64,000 nucleotides of DNA from CAZHTS01 sp964535315. Lineage in GTDB: Bacteria; Chloroflexota; Anaerolineae; Anaerolineales; Anaerolineaceae. Shown here piece after piece: positions 44,143 through 52,265 of the stretch. The notes below the pieces were generated by a model that was not told the origin of the DNA, did no database searches, and saw nothing but the letters and a program-made list of their open reading frames with translations. Numbering within the stretch: the first letter of the stretch is position 1; each line of letters opens with the position of its first letter. The position numbers and the translations under genes were made by a program. The stretch lies in assembly GCA_964535315.1 (NCBI GenBank), contig CAZHTS010000015.1, positions 1 to 64,000 on the forward strand, read 5' to 3'.

Positions 44143-45375
44143 ATGCCAAAGTACGTTCGTTATTTACTCAGCCTGATCATCGCCGTCATCCTGCTCGCCG
44201 GCGCCTTCTCAGGCGGCATTCTGGTTGGCTGGGCCATGCCCAATACACCCACCGCCGCGCTGCAATTCCCCCTGCTCAAGAACAGCTCGTCCGGCGGCAA
44301 CGCCAATGCTGCCGCCAGCGACCAGGAGAAATTATTTGCCCCCTTCTGGCAGACCTGGGATATCGTCCACAATCAGTACGTCGACCAGCCCGTCAACGAC
44401 CTGGATCTGATGCGCGGCGCCATTCGCGGCATGCTCGCCGCCCTGGGCGACCAGCACACCTCGTACATGGACCCCGACCAATACCGCCAGCAAAATGCGC
44501 CCCTTGCCGGTGAATACGAAGGCATCGGCGCCTGGGTGGATATTACCGGTGAATACCTCAGCATCATCAGCCCCATGCCCAACTCGCCCGCCGAAAAAGC
44601 CGGTCTGAAGAGCGGCGACCAGATTATCAAGGTGGATGGCGAAGACATGAGCGGCGTGGACGGCAACCTGGTGCTGCGCCATGTCCTCGGCCCGGCCGGC
44701 TCCAAAGTCACCCTCACCGTTCTGCGTGAGGGCGAAAAAGAGCCTTTCGACGTCACCATCGAGCGCGCCAAGATCGTCGTCCCCAGCGTCGAAGGCAAAA
44801 TGCTGGACGGCAACATCGCCTACGTGCGCCTGTTTACCTACGGCGAAAAGACCGCCACCGATCTGCACGACATCCTCAAGGATCTGCTGGCCAAAAACCC
44901 CAAAGGCCTGATCCTCGATCTGCGCAACAACGGCGGCGGTTATCTCACCACGGCCATGCAGGTCACCTCGGAATTCATCAGCAAGGGCACGCTCATGTAC
45001 GAAGAGTACGGCGATGGCACCCGTAAGGAATTCCAGGCCACCCCGGGCGGGCTGGCGATCGACATTCCGCTCGTCGTGCTGACCAACGAAGGTACCGCCT
45101 CTGCTTCCGAGATCACCGCCGGCGCCATCCAGGATTATGGACGCGGCAAGCTGGTGGGCGCCACCACCTACGGCAAGGGCTCGGTGCAAAACTGGCTGCC
45201 GCTCGACGACGACCAGGGCGCCGTGCGGGTCACCATCGCCCGCTGGCTGACCCCCAAAGAGCGCCTGATCCACAAAGTGGGTCTCAAACCGGACTACGAG
45301 GTGCCCTTCACCGAGGAAGACGCCAAAGCCAATCGCGATCCACAACTGCAAAAGGCCATCGATCTGCTCAAATAA
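44143..45375 (+). CDS. ctpA: S41-family C-terminal processing peptidase
   Basis: 410 residues: membrane anchor or signal (about 5-27, LLSLIIAVILLAGAFSGGILVGW), an N-terminal helical region with LGDQHTSYMD, PDZ domain (about 125-205, SPAEKAGLKSGDQIIKVDGEDM), and the protease core with LDLRNNGGGYL, catalytic Ser in NEGTASASEI and Lys in TTYGKGSVQ. Cleaves C-termini of envelope proteins outside the membrane. AGGAG is 7 bp before the ATG. Ends with a strong terminator. Confidence 0.95.
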   Translation: MPKYVRYLLSLIIAVILLAGAFSGGILVGWAMPNTPTAALQFPLLKNSSSGGNANAAASDQEKLFAPFWQTWDIVHNQYVDQPVNDLDLMRGAIRGMLAALGDQHTSYMDPDQYRQQNAPLAGEYEGIGAWVDITGEYLSIISPMPNSPAEKAGLKSGDQIIKVDGEDMSGVDGNLVLRHVLGPAGSKVTLTVLREGEKEPFDVTIERAKIVVPSVEGKMLDGNIAYVRLFTYGEKTATDLHDILKDLLAKNPKGLILDLRNNGGGYLTTAMQVTSEFISKGTLMYEEYGDGTRKEFQATPGGLAIDIPLVVLTNEGTASASEITAGAIQDYGRGKLVGATTYGKGSVQNWLPLDDDQGAVRVTIARWLTPKERLIHKVGLKPDYEVPFTEEDAKANRDPQLQKAIDLLK

Positions 45376-45395
45376 TCACCTTTTTTCACCCTTCC

Positions 45396-45430
45396 GGCGG
45401 GCGCATGGATCACGGCGCCCGCCTTTTTTT
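45396..45430 (+). terminator. Terminator of ctpA
   Basis: GGCGGGCGC (45396-45404) pairs with GCGCCCGCC (45415-45423), followed by seven T residues. Confidence 0.92.
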
Positions 45431-45461
45431 CTTAAAGAAACCCAAAAAACACGGGATTCAA

Positions 45462-45490
45462 TTGACAGTTTCACATGCGCCGGGTATAAT
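45462..45490 (+). promoter_or_regulatory. Consensus promoter of the S1-domain gene
   Basis: TTGACA (45462-45467), 17-bp spacer, TATAAT (45485-45490): a full-consensus sigma70 promoter, implying strong expression. Confidence 0.9.
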
Positions 45491-45528
45491 TTTCTGTCGC
45501 TGAATTCATGAAACGGGAGAGAAACGCT

Positions 45529-46353
45529 ATGGATATGAGCGTAGCGGCCGAAATCGACCGCCCAGAAGTAAAACAGAAAATGCACTTTACGGGTAAAGTC
45601 GTCAAGACCAGCCTGGCGGGTGCGCTGATTGACATCGGCACTGGGAGCCCCGCTGTCATTCATATTTCGCAATTGTTGGCCCCCAGCCCTGAACCGATCA
45701 AGCGTGTCGAAGACGTCCTGCAAATTGGCCAGGAAGTCGACGTTTGGGTACGCAAGATCAAAGACGGGCGTATCGAGCTGACCATGATCAAGCCCCTCGA
45801 CCTCGAGTGGCGCGACCTCAAGAAGGGTCAGGTTGTCAAAGGCAAGGTAGTTCGCCTGGAAAAGTTCGGCGCCTTTGTTGAAATCGGTGCGGAGCGCCCC
45901 GGCCTGGTGCACATCAGCGAAATGGCCCATGGTTACGTGCGCACCCCCGGTGACGTGGTCAAAGAAGGCGACGAGATCGAAGCCGAAGTGCTGGACGTGA
46001 ACCGCAAGAAGAAGCAGATCAAGCTCAGCATGAAGGCCCTCATCCCCGAACCGGTCAAGGAAGAGCCCAGCCCCCACATCGCCGACCAGCCCCAGCGCGA
46101 AAAGCCTGTCCGCCGCAAGAAAGCGCCGCGCAAGCAAAGCGCCGAGATGATCGACGGGGAACTGCCCGAGATGCCCGAAGAGGCTCAGCACACCGAAGAA
46201 GAACCGACCGCCATGGCCATCGCCCTGCGCGAAGCTATGGAACGCGCCAAGACCCGCAAAAAGCAGTTGGAAGAAAAGAAAAAGAAGACTGTTTCGGCGG
46301 AAAACGAAGATATCTTCAATCGGACTCTCGAGCAAAAGGCCCGTACCGTATAA
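45529..46353 (+). CDS. S1-domain RNA-binding protein (two S1 repeats)
   Basis: 274 residues. Two S1 domains: about 11-82 (MHFTGKVVKTSLAGALIDIG, VIHISQLL) and about 93-168 (GQVVKGKVVRLEKFGAFVEIG, PGLVHISEMA), then a charged Lys/Glu-rich tail with a coiled-coil character. Similar to short ribosomal-protein-S1-like or YabR-type proteins; bacterial S1 itself has four to six repeats, so this may be a reduced S1. GGGAG eight bases upstream favours the ATG at 45529 over one seven codons earlier. Strong own promoter and terminator. Confidence 0.9.
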   Translation: MDMSVAAEIDRPEVKQKMHFTGKVVKTSLAGALIDIGTGSPAVIHISQLLAPSPEPIKRVEDVLQIGQEVDVWVRKIKDGRIELTMIKPLDLEWRDLKKGQVVKGKVVRLEKFGAFVEIGAERPGLVHISEMAHGYVRTPGDVVKEGDEIEAEVLDVNRKKKQIKLSMKALIPEPVKEEPSPHIADQPQREKPVRRKKAPRKQSAEMIDGELPEMPEEAQHTEEEPTAMAIALREAMERAKTRKKQLEEKKKKTVSAENEDIFNRTLEQKARTV

Positions 46354-46482
46354 GCCCCTGTTTGGGACCTTTGCAAAACGGCTTAACAATCGACTGCCTC
46401 TGATGAACTGCCGAAGCTCCATCCGGCGGAACGATCTTCCGTTTTCATTGTCTCCCATTCAGCGCCCCGTATGCAATACCAA

Positions 46483-46510
46483 CCGCTTTGCGTCCCCGCA
46501 AAGCGGTTTT
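46483..46510 (+). terminator. Terminator between the S1 gene and pyrG
   Basis: CCGCTTTGCG (46483-46492) pairs perfectly with CGCAAAGCGG (46497-46506), followed by TTTT. It is 130 bp after the S1 stop; the stretch before it (46354-46482) shows nothing clear. Confidence 0.8.
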
Positions 46511-46555
46511 CAATTTTAAGCCCTTATGGTAAACTTGCTCCAGTCAAACTCACAA

Positions 46556-46592
46556 AAAAGCCTGGCTGCCTGCGCTCTTTCGCCAGGCTTTT
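46556..46592 (+). promoter_or_regulatory. Terminator-like hairpin in the pyrG leader (possible attenuator)
   Basis: AAAAGCCTGGC (46556-46566) pairs with GCCAGGCTTTT (46582-46592), followed by CAATTGTTTTT, ending only 24 bp before the pyrG ATG. A terminator-like structure this close to the ribosome-binding site suggests premature termination control, as known for pyrG of Bacillus. The promoter is not clear (TATGGT at 46525-46530 is a weak candidate). Confidence 0.5.
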
Positions 46593-46616
46593 CAATTGTT
46601 TTTCAAAAGGTGTGTC

Positions 46617-48233
46617 ATGGGAACCAAATATATCTTCTTCACCGGCGGCGTGGTCAGCTCTGTAGGCAAGGGAGTTACCGCCGCCGCAATCGGTAGATTA
46701 TTGAAAGAACGCGGCTTTCGGGTGGCCGTGCAAAAACTGGACCCCTACATCAACGTCGACCCCGGTACGATGAGCCCCTATCAGCACGGCGAGGTCTTTG
46801 TCCTCGACGACGGCGCCGAAACCGACCTGGATCTGGGCCACTACGAACGCTTCATCGATATCCGCCTCAATAAGGTCTGCAACATCACCACCGGCCAGGT
46901 CTACGCCGAAGTCATCAGCAAGGAACGACACGGCGATTACCTCGGCGGCACCATCCAGGTCATCCCCCATATCACCAACGAAATCAAACGCCGCATCGGC
47001 CTGGTCGCCAAGACCACCGGTGCGGAAATCGTTTTAGTAGAGGTAGGCGGCACCGTCGGCGATATCGAAAGCCTGCCCTTCCTCGAAGCCATCCGCCAGC
47101 TGCGCAGCGATATGGGCCGCGAGAACACGCTCTACATCCACGTCACCTGGTTGCCCTACATCGGCGCCACCGGCGAGCTAAAAACCAAACCCACCCAGCA
47201 CTCCGTGCGCGAACTGCGCTCCATCGGCATCTCGCCGGATATGATCTTTGCCCGTTCGGATCAGCCCATCGAAAGCGACCTGCTCGAGAAAATCGCCCTG
47301 TTTTGCGACGTGCAGAAACAGGCCGTCGTCCCAATGGTCACCACTCCGGTGCTGTACGACATCCCCATTCTGCTCGAACAGGCCCACGTGGCCGATATCA
47401 TCCTCGAAAAGCTGAACCTCAGCCCGCGCCAGCAGCCGGATTGGAGCCAGTGGCAGATGCTGCTGGACAATATCCGCAAACAACGCCCGCAGGTAAAAAT
47501 CGCCCTGGTGGGCAAGTACGTCGAACTGCACGACGCCTACATCAGCGTGCGCGCCGCCCTCGAACACGCCGCCTTGCACCAGGGCGTGGAGATCAAGATC
47601 AACTGGGTGCATTCGGTCGAACTGGAAAAAGGGCGCGGCTGGGAGGCCGTGCGCGAGTCCGACGGCGTGATCGTCCCCGGCGGCTTCGGCAGTCGCGGCA
47701 TCGAGGGCAAGATCCAGGCCGCCCACTTCGCCCGCAGCGAAAAGGTGCCCTACCTGGGGCTGTGTCTCGGCATGCAGCTGATGGTCATCGACTTCGCCCG
47801 CCACGTGCTGCAAACCGAAGACGCCAACTCGACCGAATTCGAGCGCACCACCCGCCACCCGATCATCGACCTGATGCCCGAACAAACCCAGATCACCGAC
47901 ATGGGCGGCACCATGCGCCTGGGGCTGTACCCCTGCCACCTCGTGCCCGGCACCATCGCCGCCGACGCCTACCAGGAAGAACTGGTGCAGGAACGTCACC
48001 GCCACCGCTTCGAGTTCAACAACGCCTACCGCAAGACCCTGGAAGAACACGGCATGCGCTTCTCCGGGCTCTCACCCGACGGGCGCCTGGTCGAAATCGC
48101 CGAACTGAGCGACCATCCTTTCATGCTCGGCACCCAGTTCCACCCCGAGTTCCTCTCACGCCCCAACCGGCCCCACCCGCTGTTCTATGCCTTCATCCGC
48201 GCCGCCAGCCAGCACGCCGGCGTTGTGCACTAG
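46617..48233 (+). CDS. pyrG: CTP synthase
   Basis: 538 residues, standard length. The N-terminal amidoligase domain has GGVVSSVGKGVTAAAIGRLL, KLDPYINVDPGTMSPYQHGEVFV and GGTVGDIESLPFLEA. The C-terminal glutaminase has the nucleophile Cys in LGLCLGMQLM and GTQFHPEF. It makes CTP from UTP and glutamine. AAGGTG before the ATG at 46617 selects this start over one seven codons earlier. Confidence 0.97.
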   Translation: MGTKYIFFTGGVVSSVGKGVTAAAIGRLLKERGFRVAVQKLDPYINVDPGTMSPYQHGEVFVLDDGAETDLDLGHYERFIDIRLNKVCNITTGQVYAEVISKERHGDYLGGTIQVIPHITNEIKRRIGLVAKTTGAEIVLVEVGGTVGDIESLPFLEAIRQLRSDMGRENTLYIHVTWLPYIGATGELKTKPTQHSVRELRSIGISPDMIFARSDQPIESDLLEKIALFCDVQKQAVVPMVTTPVLYDIPILLEQAHVADIILEKLNLSPRQQPDWSQWQMLLDNIRKQRPQVKIALVGKYVELHDAYISVRAALEHAALHQGVEIKINWVHSVELEKGRGWEAVRESDGVIVPGGFGSRGIEGKIQAAHFARSEKVPYLGLCLGMQLMVIDFARHVLQTEDANSTEFERTTRHPIIDLMPEQTQITDMGGTMRLGLYPCHLVPGTIAADAYQEELVQERHRHRFEFNNAYRKTLEEHGMRFSGLSPDGRLVEIAELSDHPFMLGTQFHPEFLSRPNRPHPLFYAFIRAASQHAGVVH

Positions 48234-48388
48234 ATTGCGGCAAGAAACCGTCAAAAAGTAGCCCGCACTTTCAAAAACCGTATTATACTTGTCTGGTAGA
48301 CGGCTTGAATCAGCGCCGCACTGTGCTATCCCTGTCCATCCGGCGACCCGGTCGCCATCATTCATCCCCCCGTTCAAGGAATATAGCT

Positions 48389-49678
48389 ATGGAAACCACA
48401 ATTGAATCAGTAGTTGCGCAAGAAGTTCTGGATTCGCGCGGCAACCCGACTGTGGAAGTTGAAGTCGTGTTGGCTGACGGCAGTTGGGGCCGGGCTGCTG
48501 TCCCCTCCGGCGCCTCCACCGGCGTGCACGAAGCGTTGGAAATGCGAGACGGCGATAAGTCTCGTTATCTGGGCAAGGGCGTGCTCAAGGCCGTCGAAAA
48601 CGTCAACACCGAGATCGCCGAAGCCCTGGTCGGCTGGGACGCCGTCGAGCAATATTCCATCGACCACATGCTGATCGAACTGGACGGCACCCCCAACAAG
48701 TCCAAGTTGGGCGCCAACGCCATCCTCGGCACCAGCCTGGCCGTGGCCAAAGCCGCCGCCAATGCCCTGGGCCTGCCCCTCTATCGCTACATCGGCGGCG
48801 TTTATGCCCACGTGCTGCCCGTCCCGATGATGAACATCCTCAACGGCGGCGCTCATACCGCCTGGCAGTCGACCGACGCCCAGGAATTCATGGTCATGCC
48901 GCTCGGCGCTTCCTCGTTTGCCGAGGGTCTGCGCTGGGGCGCCGAAATCTACCACACCCTCAAGAGCGTCCTCAAGAGCCGCGGTTACCCCACCCTGGTC
49001 GGGGATGAGGGCGGTTATGCGCCCCCGCTCAAGGCCAACGCCGAGGCCGTCGAGGTCATCCTCGAGGCCATCACCAAGGCCGGTTACAAGCCCGGCGAGC
49101 AGGTTTGCATCGCCCTCGACCCGGCGGCTTCCGAACTGTACGACGAGGAAACCCGCACCTACAACCTGCGCAAGGAAGGCAAGAAGCTCACCGGCGAAGA
49201 AATGGTCGCCTTCTGGAAGAATTGGGTCGAACAGTACCCCATCGTCTCGATCGAAGATGGCCTGGCCCAGGACGACTGGGACAGCTGGAAGCTGATGGTC
49301 AAGGAAGTTGGCCAGCGCATCCAGATCGTCGGCGACGACCTGCTCGTCACCAACCCCGAGCGTGTCCGCCGCGCCATCCGCGAACAGGCCGCCAACGCCC
49401 TGTTGGTCAAACTCAACCAGATTGGCTCGCTGACCGAGACCATCGAAGCGGTCGAGACCTGTCACCGCGCCGGCTGGCGCGCCGTCACCTCGCACCGCTC
49501 GGGCGAGACCGAAGACGCCACCATCGCCGACCTGGCGGTAGCGCTCAACATGGGCCAGATCAAGACCGGCGCCCCGGCCCGCTCCGACCGCGTCGCCAAG
49601 TACAACCAGCTGCTGCGCATCGAAGCCGAGTTGGGCGACAGCGCCAGCTACGCCGGCTGGAGCGCCCTCAAGCGCTAA
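48389..49678 (+). CDS. eno: Enolase
   Basis: 429 residues. Glycolytic 2-phosphoglycerate dehydratase: LDSRGNPTVEVEV, VPSGASTGVHEALE, GANAILGTSLAVAKAAA, NGGAHTA, GDEGGYAPPL, SIEDGLAQDDW, the catalytic Lys in LLVKLNQIGSLTE, and SHRSGETEDATIADLAV. AAGGA lies nine bases before the ATG. The 155-bp leader (48234-48388) has a TATACT-like -10 near 48283 but no certain promoter. Confidence 0.97.
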   Translation: METTIESVVAQEVLDSRGNPTVEVEVVLADGSWGRAAVPSGASTGVHEALEMRDGDKSRYLGKGVLKAVENVNTEIAEALVGWDAVEQYSIDHMLIELDGTPNKSKLGANAILGTSLAVAKAAANALGLPLYRYIGGVYAHVLPVPMMNILNGGAHTAWQSTDAQEFMVMPLGASSFAEGLRWGAEIYHTLKSVLKSRGYPTLVGDEGGYAPPLKANAEAVEVILEAITKAGYKPGEQVCIALDPAASELYDEETRTYNLRKEGKKLTGEEMVAFWKNWVEQYPIVSIEDGLAQDDWDSWKLMVKEVGQRIQIVGDDLLVTNPERVRRAIREQAANALLVKLNQIGSLTETIEAVETCHRAGWRAVTSHRSGETEDATIADLAVALNMGQIKTGAPARSDRVAKYNQLLRIEAELGDSASYAGWSALKR

Positions 49679-49701
49679 TTCCAGGCTGTGCCGACACACA
49701 G

Positions 49702-49738
49702 CAGGGCCGCCCGAGCTATCGGGCGGCCCTGTTATTTT
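49702..49738 (+). terminator. Terminator of eno
   Basis: Thirteen-base-pair perfect stem: CAGGGCCGCCCGA (49702-49714) with TCGGGCGGCCCTG (49719-49731), 4-nt loop, then TTATTTT. Confidence 0.92.
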
Positions 49739-49751
49739 GCCGGCGGCGCCC

Positions 49752-50219
49752 TCAAACCAGCTGCGCCAGCACCGCCAGTAATTCCTCGTTCTCGGGGATA
49801 TCCGCCATCGAATTGCCGTAATGGCTGTAACGCACCCGGCCCTCCCGGTCGATCACCAGCACCGCCGGCATGCGCCCCAGCTTGAGCAAATTGACCTCCT
49901 GCTGGTATTGATCCGCCACCCGCGAGCCGGCGTCCGATAATCCCACAAAGGGCGCACCCTCATCCCGCCACAGGCGCTGAAACGCAGCCGGGCCGTCTGG
50001 CCCCAACACCAGCACCTCGGCCCCCAGGGCCACAAACCGCGCATAGTCGCGACGCAACTGCGTCAGCTGCCGGCGGCAGAACGGTCAGAGAAAACCGCGC
50101 GCCAGCACCAGCACCACGTGCTTCTGGCCGCGATAATCCGCCAGCCGCACCGTGCGCCCGTTGGTATCCACCAGCTCAAAATCAGGCGGCGCTTTCTGTT
50201 CGTCCCAGGTCACGCGCAT
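49752..50219 (-). CDS. Redoxin (AhpC/TSA-like) with in-frame TGA: probable selenoprotein, U-P-F-C
   Basis: Two minus-strand frames (50288-50085 and 50057-49752) are in the same frame and are divided only by the TGA at 50087-50085. Read through, they form one 155-residue thioredoxin-fold protein: APPDFELVDTNGRTVRLADYRG, then LARGFL-U-PFCRRQLTQL, then a normal peroxiredoxin-like remainder (GLSDAGSRVADQYQ, PAVLVIDREGRVRYSHYG). The TGA replaces exactly the catalytic Cys of the common RGxWCPFC motif, giving Sec45 and Cys48. GGAGGTG before the ATG at 50219 sets the start. A pseudogene by point mutation is the alternative; intact sequence on both sides and the exact position favour selenocysteine. 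Confidence 0.75.
50051..50087 (-). promoter_or_regulatory. Candidate SECIS region downstream of the in-frame TGA
   Basis: Directly after the TGA there are two small stem-loops: CTGCC-gcc-GGCAG (50079-50067) and GACGC-AGTT-GCGTC (50064-50051). The second has its loop about 26 nt from the TGA with a G at the second loop position, which fits the loose bacterial SECIS pattern. Folding has not been computed. Confidence 0.4.
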
Positions 50220-50387
50220 GGCATCCACCTCCACATACCGATCTCTTCTGCTCACAAACACCTTCATTTTACCCCACCCGGCGCACATCTCATCCGCATC
50301 CCACCTTCTTCTGTCATAAAACTTCCCCCGGCGGTGTTAATACCGTAGAATATGATGCAGAACCAAGCGACATTTCAGAGGCATTCC

Positions 50388-50918
50388 ATGCACAACCCCA
50401 CCCGGGAGGGCGCCCATGCGGGCCCACCCGACGACCTCGAGACCATCTTCAACGAACACTGGGCGGGGGTGTATAACACCCTGTTCCGCCTGCTCGGTGA
50501 TCGCGCCGAGGCCGAAGACCTGGCCCTGGAAACCTTCGTACGCTTCTGGCAGCGCCCGCCGGCCAACCGGCCATCGATTGGCGGCTGGCTGTACCGGGTG
50601 GCCACCCATCTGGGCTACAATGCCCTGCGCGCCGCCCACCGCCGCCAGGGCTACGAAGAGAACGCCGGGAAAGAGGCCCTCGATCTGAACGCCCCTGAAA
50701 ACCCTGCTGGCGTGGTTGAGCGAACCCAGGAGCAAGTTCGCGTCCGTGACGTGCTGGCGCACATGCCGGCCCGCCAGGCGCAGCTGCTCGTCCTGCGCAG
50801 CGCCGGGCTCTCGTACAAAGAGATCGCCGCTGCTCTGGATATCAACCCGGCTTCCGTTGGAACCCTACTCGTGCGCGCCGAGCAAGAGTTTGAAAAACGC
50901 TACGAAACAGGAGGATAA
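50388..50918 (+). CDS. ECF-type RNA polymerase sigma factor
   Basis: 176 residues. Region 2 is LETIFNEHWAGVYNTLFRLLGDRAEAEDLALETFVRFW and region 4 is MPARQAQLLVLRSAGLSYKEIAAAL, the usual two-domain ECF layout. AGAGGC precedes the ATG at 50388; an in-frame ATG twelve codons earlier lies on a possible TAGAAT -10 (50346-50351) and is less likely. Followed after one base by a gene for a zinc-finger anti-sigma factor. Confidence 0.92.
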   Translation: MHNPTREGAHAGPPDDLETIFNEHWAGVYNTLFRLLGDRAEAEDLALETFVRFWQRPPANRPSIGGWLYRVATHLGYNALRAAHRRQGYEENAGKEALDLNAPENPAGVVERTQEQVRVRDVLAHMPARQAQLLVLRSAGLSYKEIAAALDINPASVGTLLVRAEQEFEKRYETGG

Positions 50919-50919
50919 G

Positions 50920-52143
50920 ATGCACCTGAATGATAACCTGTTACGCGCCTCGCTCGACGGAGAGCTCACCGCCCCTCAGCAGACCCACCTGGACGAGCAC
51001 CTGGCCATCTGCCCACGCTGCCGGCAGCGCCTGGAAGAAATTTCTCAGCGCACCGCACGCGTCCAACAACGGTTGGCCATCCTCGCCCCAACCCACAAAC
51101 CGCTGGCTGCATCGCACGCATTTCAACGTCTTAAACACAAGGAGCAAATGACGATGCAAAAGACACCTTTCTTCCGTATCCCCCGCCTCGTGTGGGCCAC
51201 CTTCACCCTCGTCGCCGTCATGGCCGGCGCGCTGAGCATTCCCCCGGTGCGCGCCCTGGCCAGCAACCTGCTCGGCCTCTTCCGGGTTCAAAACATCCAG
51301 GTCATGCCCATCAGCATCGGCACGCAAAACGACATGCGCTTTGAAAAGACCACCAGCGAGGCGATGAGCGCCCTGTTCGCCGACTCGGTCAACGTCACCC
51401 GCCCGCACAGCGACCCGCAAAAGGCGGCCGACGCCGCCGAAGCCAGCCAGCTGGCCGGCTTCACCGTGCGCACCGCCCAGGGCCAGCCTCCGGCTCAGTT
51501 CATCGTCCAGAGCGGCACGGCCTTTGAAATGACCATCAACGCCGAAAAGGCCCAGGCCGTCCTGGACAGCCTCGGGCGCAGCGATCTGAAAATCCCGGCC
51601 GAACTGGATAACGTCCTCGCCGCCGTCGACATCCCCACCGGCGTGACCGTGGCCTACGGCACCTGCAACATCCGGCTGGAGAGCGTTGAAGAGCATTCTG
51701 GCTGCGCGACGCCCGACGACGGTGAAGAAGGCACCTGCACGGTCGAGAAGGTCAAGCCGTCGGCCGAAGGTGTGCGCTCGGACTGCCTGATCAACATGCA
51801 GCTGCCCAGCCCGACCCTGACCACCACCCCCGAGGTTGACCCGGCCATGCTCGCCGAAATCGGCCTGCAGGTATTGGGCAAGACCCCCGAAGAAGCGGCC
51901 GCCCTCAGCCAGCAGATCGATTGGTCGTCCACTCTGGTCATCCCCGTCCCGATGGGTGAAATCGACTACGAAGCCGTCACCGTCGACGGTGTGACCGCCA
52001 CCCTGCTGCGCCAGGCCCAGACCGAAGAAGAAACCATCGTTCCCGCTTTCAGCCTGGTATGGGTCAAGGATGGCATCCTCTACGCCATCACCGGCACCGG
52101 CGATGCCCAACGCGCCATCGATCTGGCCAACAGTCTGCAATAA
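50920..52143 (+). CDS. Zinc-finger anti-sigma factor with large outer domain
   Basis: 407 residues from the ATG one base after the sigma stop. The N-terminus carries the anti-sigma zinc motif His-x3-Cys-x2-Cys (HLAICPRC, about 27-34) in an ASLDGELT-type context. One membrane helix follows (about 88-108). The outer part of about 290 residues has a DUF4367-like feel near its end (VDGVTATLLRQAQ, FSLVWVKDGILYAITG) and a Cys-containing acidic insert. It would hold the sigma factor until an envelope signal releases it. Confidence 0.88.
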   Translation: MHLNDNLLRASLDGELTAPQQTHLDEHLAICPRCRQRLEEISQRTARVQQRLAILAPTHKPLAASHAFQRLKHKEQMTMQKTPFFRIPRLVWATFTLVAVMAGALSIPPVRALASNLLGLFRVQNIQVMPISIGTQNDMRFEKTTSEAMSALFADSVNVTRPHSDPQKAADAAEASQLAGFTVRTAQGQPPAQFIVQSGTAFEMTINAEKAQAVLDSLGRSDLKIPAELDNVLAAVDIPTGVTVAYGTCNIRLESVEEHSGCATPDDGEEGTCTVEKVKPSAEGVRSDCLINMQLPSPTLTTTPEVDPAMLAEIGLQVLGKTPEEAAALSQQIDWSSTLVIPVPMGEIDYEAVTVDGVTATLLRQAQTEEETIVPAFSLVWVKDGILYAITGTGDAQRAIDLANSLQ

Positions 52144-52159
52144 CCCATTTTTACCCTGG

Positions 52160-52182
52160 CCGGAGAGGCTCCGCCTCTCCGG
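52160..52182. terminator. Strong hairpin after the anti-sigma gene
   Basis: CCGGAGAGGC (52160-52169) pairs with GCCTCTCCGG (52173-52182) around a 3-nt loop, 17 bp after the stop. No T tract follows, so termination is uncertain. Confidence 0.5.
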
Positions 52183-52252
52183 CGCCCTGCTTCCCCCCGA
52201 CCTCCGGGTTTGGGGGGCGCTTTCTTGCCCGGCCAACAGAGCCGGAAACGAG

Positions 52253-52258
52253 TAGAAT
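52253..52258 (+). promoter_or_regulatory. -10 box placed for a leaderless ABC ATPase transcript
   Basis: TAGAAT ends seven bases before the ATG at 52266. No good -35 at 17 bp is seen. Confidence 0.4.
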
Positions 52259-52265
52259 GATGCTC

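Noticed and set aside
47303..48388. Long N-terminal extension of the enolase frame
   Set aside because: The extension is the other frame of pyrG; enolase starts at 48389 by homology and ribosome-binding site.
49752..50288. Redoxin pseudogene split by a stop codon
   Set aside because: Considered, but the stop is a TGA exactly at the catalytic Cys with otherwise intact sequence, so selenocysteine is the better explanation; not excluded.
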